NCBI RefSeq assembly: GCF_963678635.1
Contig: NC_087067.1
Location: 37,332,686-37,396,685, forward strand
DNA length: 64,000 nucleotides
Source: Symsagittifera roscoffensis
Taxonomy: Eukaryota > Xenacoelomorpha > Acoela > Convolutidae
Direction: 5' to 3'
Positions 44,650 through 55,336 of the stretch are shown here, in pieces; the stretch's first letter is position 1; every line of letters begins with the position of its first letter. The notes under the pieces are model-generated. The model made no database searches, was not told the origin of the DNA, and was given only the letters and a program-made list of their open reading frames with translations. The position numbers were made by a program, and so were the translations under genes.

Positions 44650-45311
44650 TTTTGTTCATGACCCAAAAGAACGATTTTTCTAACTACACTGAGGTCTTTC
44701 GTCATTCGCGGATTTCGTGGAATGGGTAGCGCGCGAAAACCCCTTTTCGGGATTCGAGTCACAGACCACTCACCCAAAGGGTACCCCATCGCTACTGTCA
44801 TACAATCGCTTAAGGTACCCAAAAAAGATTTTATAAAGCTTTTCTGCAGAAGTAAAATTAGGCAGAAAATGTTTTCAAGTCTCAGCCGCATTGCAAGAGG
44901 GAATTGATTTTTTTTACACAAACAACGACCAAAAATTGAGAAGAACGCAAACAAACGTCAAATGGGGCCCACAAAGAACGCAAACAAACGTCAAATTAAA
45001 ACCTGCTAATGGTGTTAAATGCTACTTTTTTGTCAAAAATGTTAAACGAGTCCTCAAAGTGCTCGGTTGTTAACCGAAATAAATTTTGAGTCTACATGAT
45101 AGAACCAAAATGAATGAATAATACATTTCTATGATTTTCTCCTCATTCCAGACTGCGTTATTTTGTTGAGCGAAGCTTTTTTGCGACTCAAATTTTTCTA
45201 TGGCTACCAATGTCATGTGGCACCATCATTGCAGCCGAAATTGGCCAGGCTCTGGTAGACTTGAAACTGGAGCACAAGTGAGATCTCCTTCTCGCATGCT
45301 ATCATTGTTAT

Positions 45312-45376
45312 GGTAGGGAATCAATTAAACGATCTGACGATCATGAAGTAAACGCCTTACCACTATGCTAAGTGCC
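45312..45376 (-). repeat. tRNA-like relic
   Basis: On the minus strand, ttagcatagtggtaaggcg is an excellent A box and ttgattccctacc a fair B box, about 60 bases apart in total. Stems are too decayed for a functional tRNA call; a SINE head is possible. Confidence 0.35.
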
Positions 45377-45459
45377 TCTAGGAAAGTGGAATCAAAAGTG
45401 GTTTGGAATCCCATCAGCTCTTGAAGTATTTTTGAACATCATTAGTTTTTCTTTCACCG

Positions 45460-45560
45460 AAAGGTCTGTCCAAGATCTCTATCGATGACCTAAAGTCTCC
45501 TCCAGCCACAAGATTGTATCTTTTTCTGTAAGTTCTTTCTGTGTATTTTGCGTTACGTCT
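45460..45560 (-). pseudogene. Possible endonuclease-domain trace of a non-LTR element
   Basis: The minus-strand reading N-L-V-A-G-G-D-F-R-S-S-I-E-I-L resembles the (G)GDFN block of AP-endonuclease-type retrotransposon domains. Only this short stretch is readable. Confidence 0.2.
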
Positions 45561-46311
45561 CTTCTCGGGTCGATTTCATATTGCAATGATTCAACAGTTT
45601 TCTAATTTGCTCTGATCAAAACCATGAGTTATGTTAGTTCTGCGACTGATTTTAAACGATTTACTCAATCTTTGTTCCTTGCATAAGTTCTAGCACTTAA
45701 CTATCACCCTGGTCCTCCAAAAATTTTATCAGGACACCCAGTTATTTTTTTTGGGCTCTTACTTTTCCTTTTTAATGTTTTTGAATCTGACCCGCTCCCC
45801 CTGAGCTCTAATACATAACTGCATATAGAAGTTTTGCACTGAGCTCACAGCAACACAGCTTAATTTTGTTCTTAGTTAGTAGATGGAACGCTTCTACAAA
45901 TGCTACCTATACTTGTACAGCCACCAGCTAATCCTGATTATTATTTTTTTTCATCATAAAAATAAGAATGATAATCCTACAGTTTACAGACTTCTGAACC
46001 TCTATTTATAAAAAAGATAGAATAATTACACTGCTTTGTCATTTCATCAATTTATGTACGCGCCATGGGTTCTATAAGGTCAGATGATAAATTTTTTTTC
46101 AAAGATTTTATGGTCGATTTTTATATATTATTTATTTCCAGATTTTTTCTATGTCGTCTTAAAAGTATCAGCTCAATGTGTTCAAAATTTTTTTCAGGTC
46201 TTACTAGAAAGCACACAACAGTGCCTTTTGGACCGATCGTGAAAAAAACTTTGCTTTTGTGGCTGTATTGTTTCCTGGCAGCTCCAGGCAACCGCAATCT
46301 ACCTATAAAAT

Positions 46312-46495
46312 TTTTTAAGGTGTTTTTTAAGGTTGATACACCTTAACTTTTAGATTGATTTAAGGTAATTTTTAGGGTGTTTTAAGGTGTACTAGGGTGT
46401 TTTAAGGTAAGTTAAGGTGTACTTAAGGTAGTGCAAATTTACCTTAATTGTTTAGGTGCTTTAAGGTATTTTTTAAGGTAAATTTAACTTAACTT
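46312..46495 (+). repeat. Degenerate ttaaggtgt array
   Basis: Around fifteen irregular repeats of (t)ttaaggt(gt) spaced about 10 bases apart, with two reverse-orientation units (accttaa). Not a known telomere repeat. Confidence 0.7.
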
Positions 46496-47154
46496 TTTTT
46501 TGAGTGTGATTGTGATCCGAGCTGTAATAAAAATTATCTGGCTGTTCTCCTAGCACCAAGAAATAAAAATAATTTTGTCGTTTTTGATGTTTTCCAATTA
46601 ACGCGAAGTGTGAAAAATTGAGGTCTCACTGAACCCTTTTTTTTATTAATATGCGTGTTTTGAAATATTTAAACTGTTCGCGAGTAAAATTATGACACCA
46701 TATGGTGTGAGAATGTTATCTAGATTTTCTAAAACAGATGGTTTTTTTGAGGTTGAACATAGGTAAATTCAACCTCAAACAAGGATAGCTGATTACTGTG
46801 CAAGTAACACAGAAGGTTCCGACCATAGTCTTATGAAACACGAAAAAAATCCAAATTAGTGTCGTGTTTTTTTCTGCGTGGTGTGACAAAAAATCTGAAC
46901 ACAAAACTAGAACATAGCTTTTTTGGACAGTTATACTAAAATAGAATATTGGGAAACAGTTCAGAAAAAGTACCAGAAAAAAGAAAAAAAAATCGTAAAA
47001 AAAAGAAAAATTTTCCGAACTTTTTTTTCCATTTTTTTTATTCCAAAGTTTTTGATTCCTAAGATGGCTCTAAAATCTCTAAAAACTAAATTTATTCGAG
47101 TAAAAGTAAATTTGCAAGGTTTAAATTAGTCATAAATAAGCTAATGCAACCTGC

Positions 47155-47910
47155 ATCTGAGAAAAGTGAAAAAAAATGATTATTATGGATTTTTATGGTC
47201 TAAAACATTGTCAATATAATAGATTCCCATGTTAGGCCTAGATAGCAAAATTGAACAAAAAATGGATTTAAATCCATTTTTTTGTCTCGCAAAAACATAA
47301 TGCATAATAGTTCATTTAAAGTCCATCATAATGGATTATTAAATAAGTACTGGATTATTAAATAAGTGATTGTACGGCCTAGTCCATTTCTAAACCTAAA
47401 TTCAATTTGCAAAAAAGTTTTGTTAACCTCTCCCCCCTAACTTTTGGCCCTTTGCTCCCTTTCAAGCCCCCATCCCAACGTTTGCCCCTCTGCCCCCACC
47501 CCCCACACCTGAACCACCCTCCCCACCTGGCCTTTTAGGACGCCTCCCACACCGGACCCCCCACCTGACACAACAACCCCTATCCACTTGGAACCCCCCC
47601 CTCTGATTCGATTCAGGTAGGGTGGGTGTGGGGGGAAGGGTTGGTTCAGTTGGGATTTTATTGGCGGAAGGGGATTGGTTCAGGTGGGGCCAAGGTTAAG
47701 ATTGGTTCAGGTTGGGGGTGGCGGGTATAAGGGTACAAAGGGGCAAGCATTGGAGCTGATTAAATTGAGCAGTTGTTGAAAGAAACAAAATTCAGTTATT
47801 GGGTACAAAAAAAATATCAACCGATTTATTTTTACTTTTGCGGGCACTGACAGTGAAATTCAATTATAATCGGTTTAATTTTATGAAACCCTAATGTGGG
47901 AAATTAAAGT
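47155..47910. repeat. Repeat family C, foldback form with G-rich arm
   Basis: The left part matches 22545-23060 (gattcccatgtta, the palindrome aatggatttaaatccatttt, then C-rich acctgaac words). From about 47600 the sequence switches to the G-rich complement (ggttcaggt words), so the two arms are inverted. The run at 47619-47640, gggtgggtgtggggggaagg, fits a short-loop G-quadruplex. Confidence 0.7.
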
Positions 47911-50080
47911 TAGGTTATCCAGACAAAACGCTTGAAACTTGAAATTTAAAACAAATTTTCCTCAGCTTCGATTGACTTCAGGTAAGAATGATTGAAACAA
48001 ATTGCTTAATTTTTTAGCAAAACTATTGTGATGCATTTTGTTTTGCAAGCTTAGGGCCCAAAACAGTACCCCAAAATTGGATAGTTTGTTTTTTCAGTCA
48101 ATAAAAAGTTAATATATAACTACTGGGTCAATAAGTGACAAAATTAAATCAAAATGTTTTTCTGACTTGGTTCAAAATAATAAAAAACAGATTAACTTTC
48201 GAAAATGTAAATTACATAAATTAAATATGATTGATAGCCAAAAAATGTCATTCTTACTATATAAAATGCCAATTTTGGAACGTTTTGCTCTTTTTTTTTC
48301 TTCGGAAATTTTTTCTTCTTCAACTTTATTGGCCTGGTTAATAAGAATAATTTGATTTGATTGTGTCAATAATTGACCCCAAAAGTCTAGCGTGATTTTT
48401 GATTGACAAAACCGCTTAGTGTTATCCGTTTTTGAAGTAGAAATTGAGGCCTGAGTTTTACAAAATCATTTAGATCATTATAAATCTAAAATTTGCAGCT
48501 AAAATTTTAAACACGTTTTACCTCTGTTATTTTCCGCCTAAAACAACTCGGTTCGAGAAAACGCGTTTTAAATTTGATGTCTTATGCGTTTCGTTCGGAT
48601 AACTAAAATCAGCATTGTAAATCTCAAAATGGAAGACAATTACTCCAGTTTTTGTACACAATTTCTAAAGTTATAAAAATCTCCGTTATTAATAATTTTT
48701 ATTTGAAAATCGTCGATTCCTCAAGCCATTTCTGAAAAAATGTTACAACATTTTGCAAAATGTAGTTTATTGTATAAACCATGTTGCTGTAAATCATTTG
48801 AATTTATGCATTGGAAGTAAACACCTTTTTTCTACAACTTTCAGTTTCTGTTCACAAAAACTTCAGAACTGTGTAGCCAAAAATTGCATGAAACAGTTAG
48901 CCTAAACAGTTAACCGAATTTTTTGTCAGCTTCTTTTTTTAAGTTTTAGATAACATTTGCTCCGTTTAAGGATGTAAACTATAGCAGTAGTTCGCGAGTT
49001 CACATTGGAAATTAGCAACAAAAAATGATAAAATAGCGATTGCCATCGATGTAATCTTGATGTTCATTGCGTCAATAGCAGAATCTATCGATGAACAATC
49101 GCTACTACCTAAATTAATGTGGGTGACTAATTTGCAATCAGCAAATATAAGGTTGCAAAAACAAACAGCTTTATTTGAAAAAGTGCCAATAGTTATTAGA
49201 TCAATTGGCATAAAATCATTTTTTTGCTTAAAATCATCTACATTTGGGCCAGTCGGTCATATCCTGAGGTTTTCATTTTTTTTTGGAGTTAAACGGTTTT
49301 TTGAAAAATTCGAATCGACCATGTAATGCTCAAATTTCTCGAGGAAACTGAAAAACAATTGAATAAATCAGAACAGTCGAATTGAAAATTGCGGAAAAGT
49401 TGACGAAGATTCAGTCAAGAATCAATTTGCTATTTTCAATTCACCCTATAGCTATCAGCTTGAATAGAGCTGTCTTGTTCCTGATAAAGAGAATCAAGAG
49501 TGTATTCGCGAGTGCTACACCTTGATTGGGAAGGTCGCTCACTCAAGTGACCTAATGGCCTAAAACGTATTACTTTATTGAAGCTTCTAGAGTTATCGTA
49601 GTTATTTTATTTGATAGTGTCTTGATAGTAATTTCATTACTCGAAAACATTTTATACAGTTATGTTGAGCTGAAGGAATTATTAGCTTGATCCATCTGAA
49701 ATAAGTCAAATGTCCATTGTCCAATAAAAACTAATAGTTTTTACTTGAGGTTCCAACCCTGTTCTTAACAGCGTTAGCGTGTTTTGGGTTTTTAGAGACC
49801 TAACCATGAGGACGTAACTATTTCTAGAGTGAGGATTTTTTGGTAGTAGCCTTTAAGCTGTAAAACGATCTCGATGTCACATGTCTTAAGTGAACCGGAT
49901 TGGCTCCGACAGATTGAGGTGCAAAGACACAAGAGATAGTGTCTCTGACCCTTGAGCCAATTTTTCTAGGGCCTATTTCTCTTAACCTCATGTGCGACTT
50001 AAGTGTACGACTGTTACAATTTGGTCCCCACACTGCCATCAAATATATTCCATTCACATCCCTTTATGTGGTCTTCACTT

Positions 50081-50091
50081 GCCGCCATCTT
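50081..50091 (-). promoter_or_regulatory. AAGATGGCGGC motif (YY1-type)
   Basis: The minus strand reads AAGATGGCGGC, the motif bound by YY1 near many metazoan start sites, and opens a 24-codon frame beginning M-A-A-S-E-D. No further exon was found. It may be a promoter-proximal site, a small open frame or chance. Confidence 0.25.
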
Positions 50092-50420
50092 TACTTTCCC
50101 ACATTCCCGCTTCTTTTCTCGGACTGTTAACTTTCTCAAGACAACTAATTCATAATAGTTTGAGCTACAGGTAAGGCGGCTTAACATGAAGACATACAAA
50201 ACAAAACTAAAGCTCAAATTTCTACACACTAGGGAATCTATTGATTTATATAGAAAAAATCTACTAAATACTTTAGCATGTCTTCATTTGATGCCACCTT
50301 AACTGTTGTCCCTGCTACTATCAAATGATATCATTTGATAGCTCTACGTCCACAGAATGTATTTTGGTAAGTGCGAAATAAAAAAAAGTCATTGATATTG
50401 ATAATTAAAATTTTGAAGAT

Positions 50421-53400
50421 TTATTTAGACTTTTTAGATTTGTGCTCATCTTCTTCATCTTCATCTTCGTTTGTTTTCAAGTCATGCGATTTAATATCTT
50501 CCTCTTCTTCTGATTTTTTACTGATTTTTGAACCTTTTGAAGAGCCATCTTGAACGACTGAAGGGTATGTTGAGTTCGATACTTCGCTCTGTTTAGTCGC
50601 AGTGTCAAGCCACTTTTTCTGCAAATCAGAAGGGTCAATTGGAACATTGACCGCATTCTTCGGTTCTTCTTCATCCGAGAAGCGAATCTGAGTTACGAAA
50701 GCACTGCTGCCTTTCGAACTTTTAGTCGATTCTGGATCGTCTTTTTTCTCTTCAACCGAACCCGACAGGTCAGTCGGTTTTTTGTCCCCTTCAACGTCAT
50801 GCGTTGCATCATCTAAGGATTCCTTATTTGTTTCAATGCTTGCTGATTGGTCACTTCTCGCTTCGTCAAAAACTTGGTTGTTTCCACTGTCAGTGGCGTC
50901 CCTTTCGGACAATCGAGTTGTTGCGTCATCTTCGTATTCCTTTTCTTCGATTGCGTCATCATTATTGAGAAGATATGTTTTGGTAGGGTCGTCGGTCAGC
51001 TCATTACTTAGCTCTTCGTCACTTGTTGGGTCCACTGCGTCATCTACTTCCTCGTTTGTTACATAATCAATTAGTTTCGATTCCGATTCTCCTTCAGTTT
51101 CCTCCTTTGTTATGTCATCTTTGGCCGGAGCCGAGCTTTTCCGAGACGAACTTCGTTGAGATTTAGCTGAAAACTTTGGTTCCTCGTCTTCGATAGTCCC
51201 AGCTCCCATTGAAGGTATCGTTGAAGTCTTCTTTGTTTGATTTGATCTAGAAACTTCTGTTGGATCGTTCGTTGCGTTATCGTTTTTGTCGGTATTCAAA
51301 TCTGTTACGTCATCTACACTATTAACGTCTGCTTGGGCGTCGGAATCTTTAACCGCCTCGTCATATTCGTTTTTCTCTTCAGTTACATCATCTTCGGCTT
51401 GCATGGCTTCCATGAAAGGATTGGTAACATCATCAGAAGCAGATTCTTTTGTTACATCATCTTCATCAAGATCATTCTCAACAGAATTCTCACTTAATTT
51501 TTCTTTCGAACCTGATAATTGAATCTGTTTGGATTCTTTCACGTCTTCCAGGGGTTGCATCGAAGAGCTTTCGGAAGCCAAATGATAGCTTTTGATTGGC
51601 ACTTTTGAACTCGACTTTTCAGAACCTGATTTGTTTTCAGCGCTCAAAGACTTATGAGAGGCAGAACCAAGATCTGGTGCTTCAGAAGTTTCTTCTTCAA
51701 GCGACGAATTTTTGGAAGATATATGATCACTTAGATCTATGAGATCACTGTTTTCAGATTTTTCAGTCGCTTCTTGCTTCCGTTTCTTAGATTTCTTATT
51801 CTTCTTCTTCTTTGATTTCGATTCGTCCTCGTCATTTGAGGATTGTGACCTTGATTTGTTCTTCTTTTTTTTCTTCGATTTTGACTTTTTAGAGCGCTTG
51901 CTCTTTTTTGAAGCTTTATTTTCAGGAGACTTGCTGGTTCCGCTGTCGTCCGTTCTTGAATTGAATGACCTCGAACGACCTCCTTCTGGACTCAGAGTGG
52001 TTTCGGGTCCGACCGATTCTTTCGGCGAATCACTCGGCATTTCATCTGTAGTCGAACCGGGGAAACTGAACGACGCTTTTTGAGTCGAGCCAGAATGAGA
52101 ATCACTTGTTTTAGTTCCTAGTAGGCTTTTCTTTATCGAGGAGCTTCTACTACGTGTGTTTTCGATACTATTTTTAGACTTGGATCCATCATTTCCCGAC
52201 AGAACGGTAAAAGTTGGGGAACTTAAAACATCGCTCGGTTTACTATTGGTAGACTTCTTAGATGGCTTTGAAGTTCTCAGAAATTCTTGAACTTCCGTAA
52301 CTTTCTTCGAGTCATCTGGCGATCCTTCTGGGTCTGATTCGTTAGTTGTCGTAATGGTCGGTGCTATCTTTCTACTTTTCAAATCTCGACTCTGGTCGAT
52401 TGATTCGCTCATTTCGTCTGGGTCGTTTGTAGTTGCGGCATTTATTTTGTCCAACGAATCAAGAACCGGCAACTCTTCACTTTCTGCATCAGCGTCGTAA
52501 TGCGTATCGACAGTACTTCCAGAGTTCACATTGGAACCTATTGATGCAACTGACTTCTGGGTTGGAACATTGGACCGTTTAGATGATAAGCGCTTCTGAC
52601 TTGAGGGCTTGTAACCTATTGATGATCCTTTTTTCTGCTCGTCGTTCAAATCGTTGGAAATTTCTGAAGATCTCAGTGAGCCACTGACCTTGTTTTCTTG
52701 ATCTGGTGCTTCTGATCCAGTAATGCTATGAGAAAATGAGTCAGGCTTAAGACTTCCCTGATACGAACCTTTAAGCTCACTTAAATTTGCCAAATCTTCC
52801 GATGCTTTAGACTTCGTACGGTTCAAGTTCGGCTTAATTGAATCTTTGCTTGGATTTTTTGGGCCATCACTGATATCTTTGACTGAAGACGGCTTCTCGT
52901 CAGCTTTGCTTTGAGTCCCACTTAAAGCATCTGGCTCTTGTGGCTTTTCGCTTTCTTGCTCGATAAATTCTGTCTCGTTTGGATCAACAGTTTCGTTTTC
53001 TGCCTTCAAAAGTTTATTTTCATTTTTGCTGGTTGAGTCTTTTAAGATGCTCGGACTTTTTTCCTCGTTGGATTTCTTACTATTTTTTTCTACATCCGTT
53101 TTTTGCTGTGGTTCCTCCTCAGTACTGGTTTGACTTTTTGTTCCTGATCCAATTGATGCTTTGACTGATTCCGGGCTAAGTTCAGTTTTGTCCAAATTTG
53201 TTTCTGGTTTTAGTTCATTGAATTTATTTGTGCTAGGTTCAATTTGATCTTCCGAGACATCCGAATCTTTTGCTGTTTCTGGTTCATTTTCCGATTTTAT
53301 TTCTTCGTCAGGACCAGCTGAGGTTTTTTGAACTTCGGCCGTTTCTGGCTCGTCTTTTTCCTGATTGCTAATTTTTTCTTGCAAAAACGGATCAATAAGG

Positions 53401-54671
53401 TCAGTTCCATCATTCATTAAGGGTTCTAGTAACTTTAAATCATTTTCATCTACCGCTAAACTTTTTCTAGAGGAGCTTCGTTGTGATCTGTTTGACTTTT
53501 TATGTCCATCGTCAACTTTCTTACCGGAGCCAATCGAAGGAACACCTGAACTCTTTTTCGTTTCACTTCTTCTAGAAAGTTCTATGGGATCATTGGTTAC
53601 GTCATTATCCGATGAGTGTCTTGAGTCTTGAGTGAAAGATGAAAGATTGGCGTTCAATTTTCGGTCAGGGACAACCTTGCTTTTGATTTTTTCAACTTGG
53701 TCTCTACTGCGAGTATCTGAAAGTAAATCTTGTACATTATCTTTTTTCGCAACTTCAGGAGCTTTTCGGACTCGAGGTGATAACTCGTTCTTAGGTTTTT
53801 TGTCTTTTCGTTTCTGCCTAGGTTCCGATGGTAAACTATTGGCGTCTTCCTCAATTAATGAACCCGCTTTTTCTTTTCTTTTTGGTTTCGCTGAAGGTTT
53901 GCTTTCACCGCTATCAGAATGATCATCTGATTTGTTCGAAACTGGTACATAACTTCCCAAACTGTCCTTTTCAATTTTTGTTCGCGCTTTCGATTTATGA
54001 GAATCAGGCTTCTCTTTTCGATTCGAAACTTTTCTCAACGCTTTTTTCATTCTATTGCTTAAAGTGCTCATTAGACTAGGCCTCTCGCTTGTTCTTGCTG
54101 GTTTCGGAGCTTCTTCTTTTGTTTTTGAGGGATCATCAACAGTTTTATCTTTCGCTTCGCTTTTATTTTCAGGCTCAACAACTGGTTTTTGAACATCGCT
54201 ATCTCTGAAATAATCAGCGATTGCGCGTTTTGTTTTTTTCGTCTTTTTTCTGCAGTCTTTTTTGCACCTTTTGCATGTAAATGAACCCCATTTTCCCCAT
54301 TCTATTTCACTACAATCATAGTATAATGTACACAAAAAGAGAGATAATATAACAAAAAATAAGACAACCAAAAGCCAAATCAATAATCCGTTACTCTCTA
54401 CCTGAACTATCGGCCCGTTGAACTCGTGTGACTCCAAAAAAGTGCGGCTGTTATAAACAGGCCGATTATGTTTGTCAATATCAATAGTCATGTGACCTCT
54501 AGCTACCAATTTGGTGTCGTACAGGCTCGCTAGCTCTCGTAATTTTTGGTATGTGAAAAACTTGGTGTCTTTAGAAAATAGGTTGTCGAATTCTTTCATC
54601 AGGTTTTGGTAGGATGCACCGCCTTTTCCAGTCGAGTCGAACTCCCGAAAGTGGTCATGTCTTCCCGTCAT
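50421..54671 (-). CDS. Unrecognised 1416-residue single-pass membrane protein
   Basis: One uninterrupted 4.25-kb exon starting at ATG 54671 (aaaaATGa context). No signal peptide. Residues 1-94 form a polar N-terminal domain (for example F-F-T-Y-Q-K-L-R-E-L). Residues 95-118 are a strong membrane segment (G-L-L-I-W-L-L-V-V-L-F-F-V-I). A Cys/Lys patch follows (F-T-C-K-R-C-K-K-D-C-R-K-K-T-K-K). By the positive-inside rule the long tail would be cytosolic and the N-terminus outside or lumenal. The remaining roughly 1300 residues are low-complexity Ser/Lys/Asp/Glu. They include a very basic block around residues 920-965, many D-D-V-T or D-D-A-T words toward the end, and an internal repeat (about 356-410 and 1129-1183). 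It resembles disordered scaffold or cargo-anchor proteins, but I recognise no family. A polyadenylation signal AATAAA overlaps the stop. Confidence 0.85.
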   Translation of the reverse strand: MTGRHDHFREFDSTGKGGASYQNLMKEFDNLFSKDTKFFTYQKLRELASLYDTKLVARGHMTIDIDKHNRPVYNSRTFLESHEFNGPIVQVESNGLLIWLLVVLFFVILSLFLCTLYYDCSEIEWGKWGSFTCKRCKKDCRKKTKKTKRAIADYFRDSDVQKPVVEPENKSEAKDKTVDDPSKTKEEAPKPARTSERPSLMSTLSNRMKKALRKVSNRKEKPDSHKSKARTKIEKDSLGSYVPVSNKSDDHSDSGESKPSAKPKRKEKAGSLIEEDANSLPSEPRQKRKDKKPKNELSPRVRKAPEVAKKDNVQDLLSDTRSRDQVEKIKSKVVPDRKLNANLSSFTQDSRHSSDNDVTNDPIELSRRSETKKSSGVPSIGSGKKVDDGHKKSNRSQRSSSRKSLAVDENDLKLLEPLMNDGTDLIDPFLQEKISNQEKDEPETAEVQKTSAGPDEEIKSENEPETAKDSDVSEDQIEPSTNKFNELKPETNLDKTELSPESVKASIGSGTKSQTSTEEEPQQKTDVEKNSKKSNEEKSPSILKDSTSKNENKLLKAENETVDPNETEFIEQESEKPQEPDALSGTQSKADEKPSSVKDISDGPKNPSKDSIKPNLNRTKSKASEDLANLSELKGSYQGSLKPDSFSHSITGSEAPDQENKVSGSLRSSEISNDLNDEQKKGSSIGYKPSSQKRLSSKRSNVPTQKSVASIGSNVNSGSTVDTHYDADAESEELPVLDSLDKINAATTNDPDEMSESIDQSRDLKSRKIAPTITTTNESDPEGSPDDSKKVTEVQEFLRTSKPSKKSTNSKPSDVLSSPTFTVLSGNDGSKSKNSIENTRSRSSSIKKSLLGTKTSDSHSGSTQKASFSFPGSTTDEMPSDSPKESVGPETTLSPEGGRSRSFNSRTDDSGTSKSPENKASKKSKRSKKSKSKKKKKNKSRSQSSNDEDESKSKKKKNKKSKKRKQEATEKSENSDLIDLSDHISSKNSSLEEETSEAPDLGSASHKSLSAENKSGSEKSSSKVPIKSYHLASESSSMQPLEDVKESKQIQLSGSKEKLSENSVENDLDEDDVTKESASDDVTNPFMEAMQAEDDVTEEKNEYDEAVKDSDAQADVNSVDDVTDLNTDKNDNATNDPTEVSRSNQTKKTSTIPSMGAGTIEDEEPKFSAKSQRSSSRKSSAPAKDDITKEETEGESESKLIDYVTNEEVDDAVDPTSDEELSNELTDDPTKTYLLNNDDAIEEKEYEDDATTRLSERDATDSGNNQVFDEARSDQSASIETNKESLDDATHDVEGDKKPTDLSGSVEEKKDDPESTKSSKGSSAFVTQIRFSDEEEPKNAVNVPIDPSDLQKKWLDTATKQSEVSNSTYPSVVQDGSSKGSKISKKSEEEEDIKSHDLKTNEDEDEEDEHKSKKSK

Positions 54672-54925
54672 TTTTGTCTCTTAGTTTCGATTCTTTTTTT
54701 ATGCATGCACTTTTTACATTGTTATCTAGGAAAATTGTCTTTATCACAAAATCGTCGAAAGCCAGATGCAAGAAGGCACTCGTTTGAATAATTTTGAGGG
54801 CATCATTTTAAACAAGATATAAAATGCACACTTTGATTGTTAATATTCGGTCAGAAATTTTGAAGAAGAAAGCTCAAAAAAATTTTCTAAAAGTATTTTC
54901 CTTTTTATTTTAATTTAGGTTGGCT

Positions 54926-55328
54926 CAGGGGCGGATCAGGATTTTCTCGAGGGGGGGGGGGGGGGGGGGGGGGATTTTCAAAAAATTTTCGAAAATTTTG
55001 ACGACCTTTTTTTTTAGGTCGACCAAATAGATTTTTCGAGCTCTCCCAAAGCACGGTTTTGTCCCAATTTTGGCCAAATTGTTTGCGCCGCTGGCAAAAC
55101 TTTGAAAAAACAGGCCAAAAAAGGCGTTTTTAGGCATTTTTTGGAAAAGTTTGACCGAAAAATTGCGTTTTTTTGGCGCGTGGTCCCCCCTCAAAATTAG
55201 TATATATTGGCGCCGAATGGATTTCTTAAAAAGCATCAAAGGGGGGACCCTTTGGGTCGGCAGGGGGTCGAATCCCTGAGGGGGAGGGCGCCCGAAAACC
55301 CCCCGCCCCCACCCTAAATCCGCCCCTG
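54926..55328 (-). mobile_element. hAT-like MITE with exact 8-bp target duplication
   Basis: Terminal inverted repeats caggggcggatcagg (left) and its counterpart taaatccgcccctg (right) bound a 403-bp non-coding element. It is flanked by ggttggct on both sides (54918-54925 and 55329-55336). An 8-bp target duplication and CAGGGG ends are hAT superfamily hallmarks. It includes a G run of more than 20. It lies in reverse orientation to the copies at 36830 and 61035, 255 bp upstream of the 1416-residue gene. Confidence 0.85.
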
Positions 55329-55336
55329 GGTTGGCT

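Larger units (their letters stand above)
44650..50080. other. Intergenic spacer, repeats only
   Basis: No gene that I can support. Contents: a tRNA-like relic (45312-45376, -), a faint retrotransposon endonuclease trace (45460-45560, -), a ttaaggtgt array (46312-46495) and a family C foldback (47155-47910). Confidence 0.55.

Noticed and set aside
44475..44954. 159-codon open frame on the minus strand
   Set aside because: It runs antisense over the last CAAX exon and a MITE-like fragment and has no coding-like composition or motif.
45152..45281. Open stretch after ctcattccag reading in one frame as L-R-Y-F-V-E-R-S-F-F and in another as L-S-E-A-F-L-R-L-K
   Set aside because: In the phase left by exon F it stops after five codons, and the CAAX exon at 44552 already ends the protein cleanly. 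No convincing partner in the other frames.
50782..53922. Several plus-strand Ser/Phe-rich open frames
   Set aside because: Antisense shadows of the 1416-residue coding exon caused by its biased codons.
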